Shown one piece after another: positions 57,185-64,000 of a DNA stretch of 64,000 nucleotides. Position numbers and translations under genes: made by a program. Position 1 is the stretch's first letter. Every line of letters starts with the position of its first letter. The notes below the pieces were generated by a model. It saw only the letters and a list, made by a program, of their open reading frames with translations. It did no database searches and was not told where the DNA came from. This DNA comes from Streptomyces sp. CB02261 (lineage in GTDB: Bacteria > Actinomycetota > Actinomycetes > Streptomycetales > Streptomycetaceae), in assembly GCF_001905665.1 (NCBI RefSeq), contig NZ_LIVX01000003.1, positions 567,478 to 631,477 on the forward strand. The letters run 5' to 3'.

Positions 57185-57826
57185 ATGGCCACCCAGAGCA
57201 TGGGACTCCGCGAGTCCAAGAAGCAGGAGACCAGGCAGCTGATCTCCGACCACGCCACCCGGCTCTTCATCGAGCAGGGCTTCGAGCGGACGACCATCGC
57301 CGAGATCGCCACAGCGGCCCGCGTCGCCAAGAAGACGGTCACCAACTACTTCCCGAGGAAGGAGGACCTGGCCCTCGACCACCACGAGGCGTTCACCGCG
57401 AGCCTGGCCTCCGCGGTCGCCGGGCGGGGGGCCGGAGAGTCGGCACTCGCCGCGCTGCGGCGCGAGTTCGCCGCCGCGGTCGAGCAGCGCAACCCGGTCG
57501 CGGGCTTCGCCGGCCCGGAGTTCGCGCGCATGATCGCCGAGAGCCCGACCCTCACCGCCCGCCTGCGCGAACTGCACGATCAGCGCGAGGAGGCCCTCGC
57601 CGAGGCCCTCGCGGGCATCGCCCCCGCCGACGCGCCGTCCATCGCCCCCCGGGCCGCCGCGGCACTGCTCGGGGCCGCCCACCGGCTGCTCTTCCAGCGC
57701 ATCCAGGAACTCACCCTCGCCGGCGAGCCCAACGACCTGATCGCCGCCGCGGTGGCCCCGGAGGCCACGTACGTCTTCGACCTCCTCGCCGTCGGCCTCG
57801 GCGACGACCCGAAGGACAGCGACTGA
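57185..57826 (+). CDS. TetR-family regulator
   Basis: 213 residues. HTH (IAEIATAARVAKKTVTNYFP) after a basic arm. C-terminal domain unassigned. Its gene ends 12 bp before the first tRNA-derived repeat, marking the last chromosomal gene before the mobile region. Confidence 0.92.
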   Translation: MATQSMGLRESKKQETRQLISDHATRLFIEQGFERTTIAEIATAARVAKKTVTNYFPRKEDLALDHHEAFTASLASAVAGRGAGESALAALRREFAAAVEQRNPVAGFAGPEFARMIAESPTLTARLRELHDQREEALAEALAGIAPADAPSIAPRAAAALLGAAHRLLFQRIQELTLAGEPNDLIAAAVAPEATYVFDLLAVGLGDDPKDSD

Positions 57827-57837
57827 CCGTCCCCGGG

Positions 57838-58010
57838 AACGCCGAAGGGCCCCACCGCGAACGGTGGGGCCCTTCAACGAATTGCCCGGTGAGAGCAATG
57901 GCGGAGGATACGAGATGCGAACTCGTGAGGGGTTGCCCCCAACACGCTTTCCACATGTTCGTATAGGGGGCCGGCGGGGACCGTGGGTGTCCTGACCTGC
58001 GGCGGAGCGT
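57838..58010. repeat. Direct repeat copy 1 (att-like, tRNA-Ser 3' half)
   Basis: 173 bp, about 95% identical to 59989-60161. It contains a terminator (57844-57875) and the 3' half of a tRNA-Ser(GGA) on the minus strand (57899-57952). Identity begins sharply on the left and fades on the right. Confidence 0.9.
57899..57952 (-). pseudogene. 3' half of tRNA-Ser(GGA), copy 1
   Basis: Minus strand reads from the anticodon (GGAAAGCGTGTTGG), variable arm GGGGCAACCCCT, T-arm ACGAGTTCGCATCTCGT and acceptor ATCCTCCG then CCA. The 5' half is absent. T-loop position 58 is C where A is universal, so it cannot be functional. Confidence 0.85.
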
Positions 58011-58080
58011 CCAGCCTTGTACGTCCGCACAGCTCTGGACGGGGGCGAACGAGGCCAGGACTGAAACCGTCAGGCCACGT

Positions 58081-58503
58081 TCATTTACCGGCTTCCGGGC
58101 CATACCACTGCATGGCTTGGCCTGTGACGGCGGCGATGCAGTCGAAGTCGTGGTCGCGGTGGAGAAGGGTGAGCCCCTGCAGTTCCGCCGTGGCGGCAAC
58201 GACGAGGTCCACCGCGCCTGCACCGCGATGCTGTCCACGCTGGGTCAACAACTCCTGGACTCGCCAGGCGCGGTCGTAGGCCCGGTCGTCGACAGGTACC
58301 CAGCTGAATACGAGCCGCATGTCCTCGATGCCTCGCGCACGGTCCGCGGCAGAGCGGGCGCTGTAGAAGAACTCCAGCTCGGTGATCGGGCAGGTCGCGA
58401 TGAGCCCGGCCGCCGCTGCTTGGTCCCAGCCGTACTGTTCGGCGTCGCCGCGCAGGAATCGCGCGAGTGCGCTGGTATCGATCAGGAACTGTGCCGCGCT
58501 CAC
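58081..58503 (-). CDS. vapC: VapC toxin (PIN-domain RNase)
   Basis: 140 residues. PIN acidic residues visible: FLIDTSALARFL (Asp8), ITELEFFYSA, AVDLVVAATAEL and HRDHDFDCIA. Toxin of the type II pair; cleaves RNA. Overlaps the vapB stop by 4 bp. Full length and apparently intact inside the degenerate element. Confidence 0.93.
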   Translation of the reverse strand: MSAAQFLIDTSALARFLRGDAEQYGWDQAAAAGLIATCPITELEFFYSARSAADRARGIEDMRLVFSWVPVDDRAYDRAWRVQELLTQRGQHRGAGAVDLVVAATAELQGLTLLHRDHDFDCIAAVTGQAMQWYGPEAGK

Positions 58504-58715
58504 CGCCGGTAGTTCCGCTTGTCCTCGAAGAGGTCCAGGTCGAAGGAGCCGTCTGCGGTGGCAGCCCGCAGTCTGGTGAGCGCCAGGGCCCGCCGCCGGT
58601 TCTCCAGTACCTCGCGCAGGGCGGTGTTGACCGTTTCCTTCTTGGTGCTGGTCCCGAGAGCCTGGGCCACGGCGGCCAGCAGCTCGTCATCGAGGTCGAT
58701 CACGGTTCGACTCAT
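58500..58715 (-). CDS. vapB: VapB antitoxin
   Basis: 71 residues, ribbon-helix-helix type: TVIDLDDELLAAVAQALGTS, then KKETVNTALREVL, ending FDLDLFEDKRNYRR. AGGAGGT 6 bp before the ATG. Dyad TGATATCA lies just upstream, probably the autoregulatory site. Confidence 0.93.
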   Translation of the reverse strand: MSRTVIDLDDELLAAVAQALGTSTKKETVNTALREVLENRRRALALTRLRAATADGSFDLDLFEDKRNYRR

Positions 58716-58768
58716 TCAGGCACCTCCTGTGATATCAGCTCGTACGTCAAGTATATCCGGAAGGGTTC

Positions 58769-59765
58769 CTACGGGGGCATGACGCAGTGGACGCGGGACA
58801 GCGTGAAGACACGTTCGGCGTCACGTAGACGGCACCAGGCTTCGAGGTAGGGCGGATCGAGTTGGAGGCGGCGCACGGTGCGGCTTCCCGACGCGGCGAC
58901 GTATTCGACGGTGATGGCCATACCGGTGTCGATGGCGTGGCCGAGCTGGCGGACGTCCGTGTGCGGCAGCTGCTTCGCGTACCCGGCGACGATCTCCTCG
59001 GTATCCGTACCGAAGGGGACCCCGGTGCCGAAGGGATCGGGCTCCGGGCCGGTCGGCGGGGCGGTCAGCAGCCGGGCCACCACGGCGTACCGAGCGGCGG
59101 CGGCCGATGCCTCCGCAGCTCGGTACGTCGAGCGTCCGGTGCCGACCTTGGTGGCGGTCTTCCGCGGGGCCGGAACGGCGGCGGCCCGTCGAGGGGGCAC
59201 CTTCTCGATGCGTACGGTCCCGTCCGGGGCCTCGGCGACGGGGGCACAGCCTTGGTCCCGGAGCGCGGCCAGGGTCTTGTCGGGCGGGCTGTTGCTGACG
59301 AGCACCGTCGGGGCGAGCTGCCGTAGCCCGAGCGCGGAGAGTCGGGATCTCGTCCGGAGCGTGGCCGGCGTCCGGTGCGCGGCGCATGCTGTCGGCGCTG
59401 AACCGCCATAGCGAGGCCGTGCCGCTGATCTCCCGGTCCGCGGTCGCATCCAAGAACTCCGCGAGGCGTGCCGAGGGCGTGCCGGTGACGACGGCCGTGA
59501 GGTCGCCGCCGAGCCGGGCCGTGTCGGTGGCCAGCCCCAGGGGCGTCTCCCACGCCTGCCGCAACGGTGCGGCCAAGTGGAGAAGCCTTCCGTCGCTGTC
59601 CGGCCAGACCAGGGCATGATCGGCAGAGTCTCCAGCACGTCGTCCAGTTCCCGAGTGGCAGTGGCTGTCGTCGCTCCCAGCCTCCTCGTCAGGGCGCTGC
59701 GCGACATGGGCGTTCCCAAGGCGTCCAGGGCCTCGGCCACCTGGAGGCACGGCAGGGGAAGCTGC
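58769..59765 (-). pseudogene. Helicase-associated (XPB-like) domain protein, multiply broken
   Basis: Fragments in two frames: LQVAEALDALGTPMSRSALT (to 59600), then DSDGRLLHLAAPLRQAWETP and ARLAEFLDATADREISGTAS in another frame, then LGLRQLAPTVLVSNSPPDKT and a WYL-like C-terminus (SRTVRRLQLDPPYLEAWC, VFTLSRVHCV) back in the first. Two frameshifts and an internal deletion compared with the usual Streptomyces helicase-associated protein. The 5' end is cut at about 59765, exactly where the integrase fragment begins. Confidence 0.78.
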
Positions 59766-59969
59766 GGCAAGGCGGTTCTCCTCTTGCTCGGCGTCCCCGA
59801 CGTGATCGTGGACGCGATCATGGGATGGGAGCCGGGAGGGTCGGCACGGATGCGCGCCCGGTACATGCACATCACCGGCCCGATGCTCCAGAACGTGGCC
59901 AAGCAGATCGGTGACGCGCTCTGGGGCAGAGCCGAAGAGGGGAGCGAGGTCCCCACCGAGACCAACTGA
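59765..59969 (+). pseudogene. Tyrosine integrase, C-terminal fragment
   Basis: Reads AVLLLLGVPDVIVDAIMGWE and then RARYMHITGPMLQNVAKQIG to a stop. This is the end of a phage/ICE tyrosine recombinase, with the catalytic Tyr in RARY. The Arg/His box is missing upstream. The stop is 20 bp before the right-hand repeat, the usual place of int beside its att site. Confidence 0.85.
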
Positions 59970-59988
59970 GACGGAAACTGAGACGGAC

Positions 59989-60161
59989 AACGCCGAAGGG
60001 CCCCACCGCGAAGGGTGGGGCCCTTCCACGAATTGCCCGGTGAGAGCAATGGCGGAGGATACGAGATGCGAACTCGTGAGGGGTTGCCCCCAACACGCTT
60101 TCCACATGTTCGTACGGGCGTCCGGCGGGGGCCGTGGGTGTTCTGACCTGCGGCGGAGCGT
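59989..60161. repeat. Direct repeat copy 2 (att-like, tRNA-Ser 3' half)
   Basis: Second copy of the repeat, offset 2151 bp. Its left flank is the integrase end of element 1; its right flank is similar to that of copy 1 through about 60225, then diverges. Confidence 0.9.
60050..60103 (-). pseudogene. 3' half of tRNA-Ser(GGA), copy 2
   Basis: Identical to copy 1, including the C58 change and encoded CCA; 5' half absent. Terminator at 59995-60026 precedes it on the plus strand. Confidence 0.85.
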
Positions 60162-60371
60162 TGAGGGTGGTTCCGCCCGGACGGAACTGGACGGGGGGCG
60201 AATGAGACCAGAACCGAGACCGGCGGAGTGGCCCGTAGGCCCCACCCGCAACGTGACAGCCCCCTGTGTAGGTCCGGTCATTCGACCGGGTTCCCTCTGG
60301 CGCCCGAGGTGATTCAGGCAGTACACACGATGCAGTGAGCCAGTAGTGCCATGGGGGAACGAGGGAACCGT
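60162..60371. promoter_or_regulatory. Left end of element 2 and promoter region
   Basis: 210 bp without a gene. Carries the decaying similarity to element 1 and must hold the promoter of the two-gene system that follows. No operator recognised. Confidence 0.4.
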
Positions 60372-60821
60372 ATGGATCCGGAGCTTGCGGGCCTTGCTTC
60401 CGTAGCGGCTGCGACAGTGGTGCAACTGCTGACGACGGCCGGTTGGGAGCGGGCACAGACCTCGATGGGTGCGCTGTGGCGTCGCGTGTACCCAGACCGG
60501 GCGAACACGGTGGAGTCCGAACTCGAGGAATCCCGTGCGGTGCTGCTCGCTGCCCGGCAGGACGCCGACGATCCGGCCGAGGCCGAACAGGCCGAAGCGG
60601 AGCTGGTCAGCGAGTGGCGCGGGCGGCTGCGCAGGCTACTTGCGGCCGAGCCCGAACTTGCCGCGGAACTGCGCAGGATCCTCGCCGACGACCTGGGCCC
60701 TGAGCCGCCCGGCAGCGGCCCGGATGAACCGTCAGTGAGGGTGTCCGTGCGGGCCTGGGACAGCAGCCGGGTCTACGTTGCTGGACGCGATCAGCACATC
60801 ACCGAAGAGGGTGATCGATGA
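60372..60821 (+). CDS. Small partner protein of the nSTAND system, 149 residues
   Basis: MDPELAGLASVAAATVVQLL start, a helical domain with GALWRRVYPDRANTVESELE and WRGRLRRLLAAEPELAAELR, then a C-terminal module VSVRAWDSSRVYVAGRDQHI. ATG 60372 chosen because GAGGGA lies 6 bp upstream; an ATG at 60351 lacks a site. Its ATGA stop overlaps the next start. Similar small proteins accompany conflict-type genes in Streptomyces; no named family. Confidence 0.8.
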   Translation: MDPELAGLASVAAATVVQLLTTAGWERAQTSMGALWRRVYPDRANTVESELEESRAVLLAARQDADDPAEAEQAEAELVSEWRGRLRRLLAAEPELAAELRRILADDLGPEPPGSGPDEPSVRVSVRAWDSSRVYVAGRDQHITEEGDR

Positions 60822-63800
60822 GCCCGGAAGAGCAGCAGGCGGACCGCGGCATCGAACGCTCGGACTCCGCAGACCACCCGGCGGACGGCGCACCGCGCGC
60901 TGCGGGCGACGGCATCCATATCCAGGCATACGCCCGCGATCACGCAGGCATCAACGTCGCCGGCCGTGACCAGCACTTCCACTACGTCGATGGGGTGCGC
61001 AAACGCCGCCGCACCGAGGCAGGAAGCTCGGTGCCGGACTGCCCCTACCCGGGGCTGGCCGCCTTCGGGCCAGAGCACGAGCGTTGGTTCTTCGGACGAG
61101 AGGCGCTCGTCGCCGAGTTGACCGATCGCCTCGACCAGCGCATGGACTCGGGTCGGCTCCAGGCGGTTGTGGCCCCGTCGGGCGCGGGTAAGTCCTCGCT
61201 GCTGCGGGCCGGGCTGCTACCGCACCTGGACCAGGCCGCGCTGCCCGACTCCGACCGGTGGCCGAAGCTCTTGCTCACTCCCAGCGCCCACCCGCTCCGT
61301 GCCCTGGCTGACCAGATCGTGGCGCTCCGCGGCGTCGGCTCGGAGGCGACGGCCGCAGATCTCGTCGCAGATCCGCCGCGGTGCCTCTCGGTCCTGGCCG
61401 AGGCCCTGCGGAATGACCTGCCGGGGCAGCCCGCGCGGGTGGTCATCGTGGTCGATCAGTTCGAGGAGCTCTTCACGCTGTGTACCGACGAACAGGAACG
61501 GCGCTCCTTCGTCACACTGCTCGCCCGCCTTGCGGGCGGCCAGACAGACACCGGAACGGCGGGTACCCCGCAGGCCCTCGTGGTTCTGGGTATCCGGTCA
61601 GACTTCTACGCCGCGTGCGTCGATTACCCTCCCCTGCGCGCAGCGCTGCAGGACGCCCCGCTGGTCGTCGGCCCCATGACGGACGAGGAGTTGCGCGAGG
61701 CCGTCCTGCTGCCCGCCATGGACGTGGGGCTCGACGTAGAGGACGGATTGGTCGAACTGCTCCTGCACGACCTGGGAGCCACCACGGCGATGGGGCCCTC
61801 AGGGGAAGCGCGCTACGAGGCAGGGCGCCTGCCGCTGCTCGCACACGCCCTGCGGGTCTGCTGGCAGCAGCGGCACGGCGCCACGCTCACCGTGCGCGGG
61901 TACCGCGACACCGGAGGCATCCAAGGTGCCATCGCCTCGACCGCCGACCGCGTCTACATCGGCCTCGACGATGACGAGCGGCGCGTGGCACAGTCGCTCT
62001 TCCTGCGGATGGTGCGGGTCGGCGACAGGGCGGAGGACGTCCGCCGGCGCCTGAGCCGCGCCGAGTTGGCGGATGTCAGCGGCGGCCGTGCCGAGCCGGT
62101 AGTGGACGCGTTCACCAGGGCCCGGCTGCTCACCTGCGAGCAGGAGACTGTCGAGATCACCCACGAGGCTCTGCTGCGCACGTGGCCCCGGCTGCGCGGC
62201 TGGATTGACGCCGACCGGGCCGGGCGCCTCACCCACCAGAACCTGGAGGAGGCGGCGGCCACGTGGGACGAGAGCGGTCGTGACCCGGCGCTCCTCTATC
62301 GTGGCAGCCCCCTTGAGGTCGCGCGTACCTGGGCGCTCAACGCTCCCCCAAACAGCCTGAGTTCGGAGGCAAGGGCGTTCCTTGCCGCTGGGGAGCGGGC
62401 GCGGCGCCGCACCGCTCGGCTGCGGAACGCGGTCATCGCCGCCCTCGCTGTCCTGACCCTGCTCGCCTCGGGTGCCGCAGGCATAGCGTTCCTGCAGCAG
62501 GGCGAGGCATTACACCAGCGGGACCTCGCCGTCTACAACCGGGTCGTCGCCGAAGCCGACCGGCTGCGCGGCACGGACCAGTCGCTGGCCTCCCAGCTCG
62601 ACCTCGTGGCGCACCGGATGCGGCCTAGCGACGAGACGTACACCCGGCTGCTGAACTCCGGGAACACCCCGCTGTCCAAGCAGCTGCAGGGTCACACCGA
62701 ACGGGTCTCGTCGGTGGCGTTCAGCCCGGACGGGCGCACTCTGGCCACCGGCAGCGGCGATGCCACGATCCGACTGTGGGACACCTCCGACCCACGCAGC
62801 CCCCGTGCTCTGGGACGGCCGCTCACCGGCCATGCCAAGGCTGTGATGGCGGTGGCGTTCAGCCCGGACGGGCGCACTCTGGCCACTGCCGGTGATGACC
62901 GTGACCGGTGGGTCAGGCTGTGGGACGTGTCCGACCCGTCGGATCCCGAGCCTCTCGGCCGGCCCCTGACCGGCCATGACGCCGTCATCAGCGGGGTGGC
63001 GTTCAGCCCGGACGGCCACCTGCTCGCCAGTAGCTCCGGCGATGCCACGGTCCGGCTGTGGGACGTGTCGGACCCGGCCGATGCCAAGCTCGTGGGTAAA
63101 CCGCTCAAGGATGGTCCGGGCAGGCTCTGGGCGGTGGCCTTCTCCCCGGACGGCAAGACAATCGCCACCGGGGCCGACGACTTCAAGGCCCGTTTGTGGG
63201 ATGTGTCCGACCCGAAGGAGCCAAAGCGGCGCGGAGCCCCGCTCACGGGCCACACCAACACTGTCGCGTCCCTGGCGTTCAGCCCCGATAGCCGGACCCT
63301 CGCCACTGGCAGCGGCGACTCCACCGTACGGCTGTGGAACGTCGCGGAGCCTGACAAGCCCACGTACGCCAACCAGCTCCTCAAGGGGCGCAGCGCCGTG
63401 ATCTCCTCGGTGGCGTTCAGCCCGGACGGGCGGATTCTGGCCACCGCCAGTGCGGACGCGACTGTGCAGATGTGGAGCGTCTCCGACCCGGCACGTCCCA
63501 AGGCGCTCGGGCAGCCATGGACGGGGCACAGCAACACCGTGTCGTCGGTGGCGTTCAGCCCCGACGGACTCACCCTCGCCTCCGGCAGCTACGACCAGAC
63601 GGCCCGGCTGTGGGACGTGCCGCGCACGCTGCTGACCGGCCACTTCAACGGTGTGATCGGTGTGGCGTTCAGCCCGGACGGGCGGCTCTTTGCCACCGGT
63701 GGTCTGGACGGGGCGGTGCGGCTGTGGGACACGTCGGAGCCTGGCCGTCCGAAACTGCTCGGTCGGGGGTTCCAGGCTCATACCGCCGGCGTCAGGTCCC

Positions 63801-64000
63801 TGGCGTTCAGCCCGGGCGGGAAGTTCCTCGCGAGTGCCGGGTACGACGGCGTGATTCAGCTGTGGAACATCTCCGATCCGTCCAAACCCAAGTACTTGGG
63901 CGATCCTCTGACCGGACACGAGGGCGGCATCTGGACCATGGCGTTCAGCCCGGATGGCAAGACCCTGGCCACCGGCGGCCAGGACGCCACGATCCGCCTG
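60818..64000 (+). CDS. nSTAND ATPase with WD40 propeller (3' truncated by window edge)
   Basis: 1061 residues seen, no stop. N-terminal module INVAGRDQHFHY (45-56). Then STAND NTPase: Walker A APSGAGKSSLL (Lys125), Walker B VVIVVDQFEELF (Asp213), winged-helix end (ITHEALLRTWPRL). A membrane-like helix (IAALAVLTLLASGAAGIAFL) near 537-559. From ~625 on, ten WD40 blades in view (e.g. GHTERVSSVAFSPDGR, RLWDTSD), some nearly identical in DNA. Leu565 is TTA, implying bldA dependence. STAND ATPases usually sense ligands via repeats and signal cell death or defence. Confidence 0.9.
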   Translation, partial: MSPEEQQADRGIERSDSADHPADGAPRAAGDGIHIQAYARDHAGINVAGRDQHFHYVDGVRKRRRTEAGSSVPDCPYPGLAAFGPEHERWFFGREALVAELTDRLDQRMDSGRLQAVVAPSGAGKSSLLRAGLLPHLDQAALPDSDRWPKLLLTPSAHPLRALADQIVALRGVGSEATAADLVADPPRCLSVLAEALRNDLPGQPARVVIVVDQFEELFTLCTDEQERRSFVTLLARLAGGQTDTGTAGTPQALVVLGIRSDFYAACVDYPPLRAALQDAPLVVGPMTDEELREAVLLPAMDVGLDVEDGLVELLLHDLGATTAMGPSGEARYEAGRLPLLAHALRVCWQQRHGATLTVRGYRDTGGIQGAIASTADRVYIGLDDDERRVAQSLFLRMVRVGDRAEDVRRRLSRAELADVSGGRAEPVVDAFTRARLLTCEQETVEITHEALLRTWPRLRGWIDADRAGRLTHQNLEEAAATWDESGRDPALLYRGSPLEVARTWALNAPPNSLSSEARAFLAAGERARRRTARLRNAVIAALAVLTLLASGAAGIAFLQQGEALHQRDLAVYNRVVAEADRLRGTDQSLASQLDLVAHRMRPSDETYTRLLNSGNTPLSKQLQGHTERVSSVAFSPDGRTLATGSGDATIRLWDTSDPRSPRALGRPLTGHAKAVMAVAFSPDGRTLATAGDDRDRWVRLWDVSDPSDPEPLGRPLTGHDAVISGVAFSPDGHLLASSSGDATVRLWDVSDPADAKLVGKPLKDGPGRLWAVAFSPDGKTIATGADDFKARLWDVSDPKEPKRRGAPLTGHTNTVASLAFSPDSRTLATGSGDSTVRLWNVAEPDKPTYANQLLKGRSAVISSVAFSPDGRILATASADATVQMWSVSDPARPKALGQPWTGHSNTVSSVAFSPDGLTLASGSYDQTARLWDVPRTLLTGHFNGVIGVAFSPDGRLFATGGLDGAVRLWDTSEPGRPKLLGRGFQAHTAGVRSLAFSPGGKFLASAGYDGVIQLWNISDPSKPKYLGDPLTGHEGGIWTMAFSPDGKTLATGGQDATIRL

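Larger units (their letters stand above)
57838..59988. mobile_element. Degenerate integrated element at tRNA-Ser (element 1)
   Basis: Bounded by direct repeats, with an integrase C-terminus adjacent to the right repeat, VapBC, and a broken helicase-associated gene. About 2.15 kb, so most of the original element is lost. Confidence 0.75.

Noticed and set aside
57899..57952. Functional tRNA-Ser
   Set aside because: 5' half missing and T-loop A58 replaced by C; same for the copy at 60050.
62510..63919. Minus-strand frame of 469 codons with repeated VRAERH peptides
   Set aside because: The peptide repeats are just the complement of the WD40 DNA repeats; no ribosome site.

Overview
The window is high-GC actinobacterial DNA, almost certainly a Streptomyces chromosome. 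The signs are codon use with G/C third positions, GTG starts, a SigE-family sigma factor, a subtilisin-inhibitor-like secreted protein, a tandem pair of sporulation-type sigma factors (SigN/SigF), and a tadA / tadA-associated / upp cluster. Most of it (about 0.5 to 57.8 kb) reads as core or near-core chromosome dense in regulator-transporter pairs. The right end (57.8 kb onward) is a mobile, accessory region.

Layout. 1-6.7 kb: end of a SigE-family sigma factor, an acyl-CoA synthetase behind a perfect palindromic operator, a large PAS/receiver scaffold with a degenerate kinase core, and a secreted protease inhibitor. 6.9-10.3 kb: tRNA-Ser(GCU), tRNA-Arg(ACG), a flavin oxidoreductase encoded next to an ECF41/SigJ sigma factor, and a PH-domain protein. 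10.4-13.9 kb: BRO-N DNA-binding protein, DUF2797 protein, a monooxygenase-fold protein coupled to an amidohydrolase. 13.9-19.9 kb: a response regulator, histidine kinase, GT2-GtrA and GT39 operon for cell-envelope glycosylation. 20-24.7 kb: two drug-efflux MFS/regulator modules (TetR, MarR) with clear operators. 24.8-32.5 kb: small membrane proteins, a lipoprotein, sigN, sigF, tRNA-Ser(CGA), tadA, upp, LytR_C protein. 32.6-40.9 kb: HerA-like ATPase, secreted M28 peptidase, HhH-GPD protein, a hydrolase, a UvrA2/DrrC-type protein divergent from its TetR regulator. 40.9-51.7 kb: more regulator-effector pairs (TetR/WrbA-like, CstR-like, TetR/MFS, ArsR/MFS), MarC, aldo/keto reductase, hydrolase. 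51.7-57.8 kb: a frameshifted DUF4287 gene, an ABC exporter with a secreted partner, a secreted protein resembling polymorphic-toxin tails, VOC and TetR genes.

The mobile end. Two 173-bp direct repeats (57838-58010 and 59989-60161) each carry the 3' half of a tRNA-Ser(GGA) plus its terminator. Between them lie the C-terminus of a tyrosine integrase, a multiply broken helicase-associated gene and an intact VapBC toxin-antitoxin pair. Identity stops abruptly on the left of the repeat and fades gradually on the right, as expected for two related elements inserted in tandem at the same tRNA. The second element runs off the window and carries a two-gene conflict-type system: a 149-residue protein overlapping by 4 bp with a giant nSTAND ATPase/WD40 protein. 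Both proteins contain the same AGRDQH module, and the ATPase gene has a TTA codon. This is the best candidate for an under-described system here.

Several divergent pairs show operators precise enough to propose regulation. The TetR/MFS locus at 20 kb and the TetR/UvrA2 locus at 40 kb share an 11-bp operator core. The MFS gene at 44 kb appears to have a leaderless transcript with the operator between its -35 and -10.
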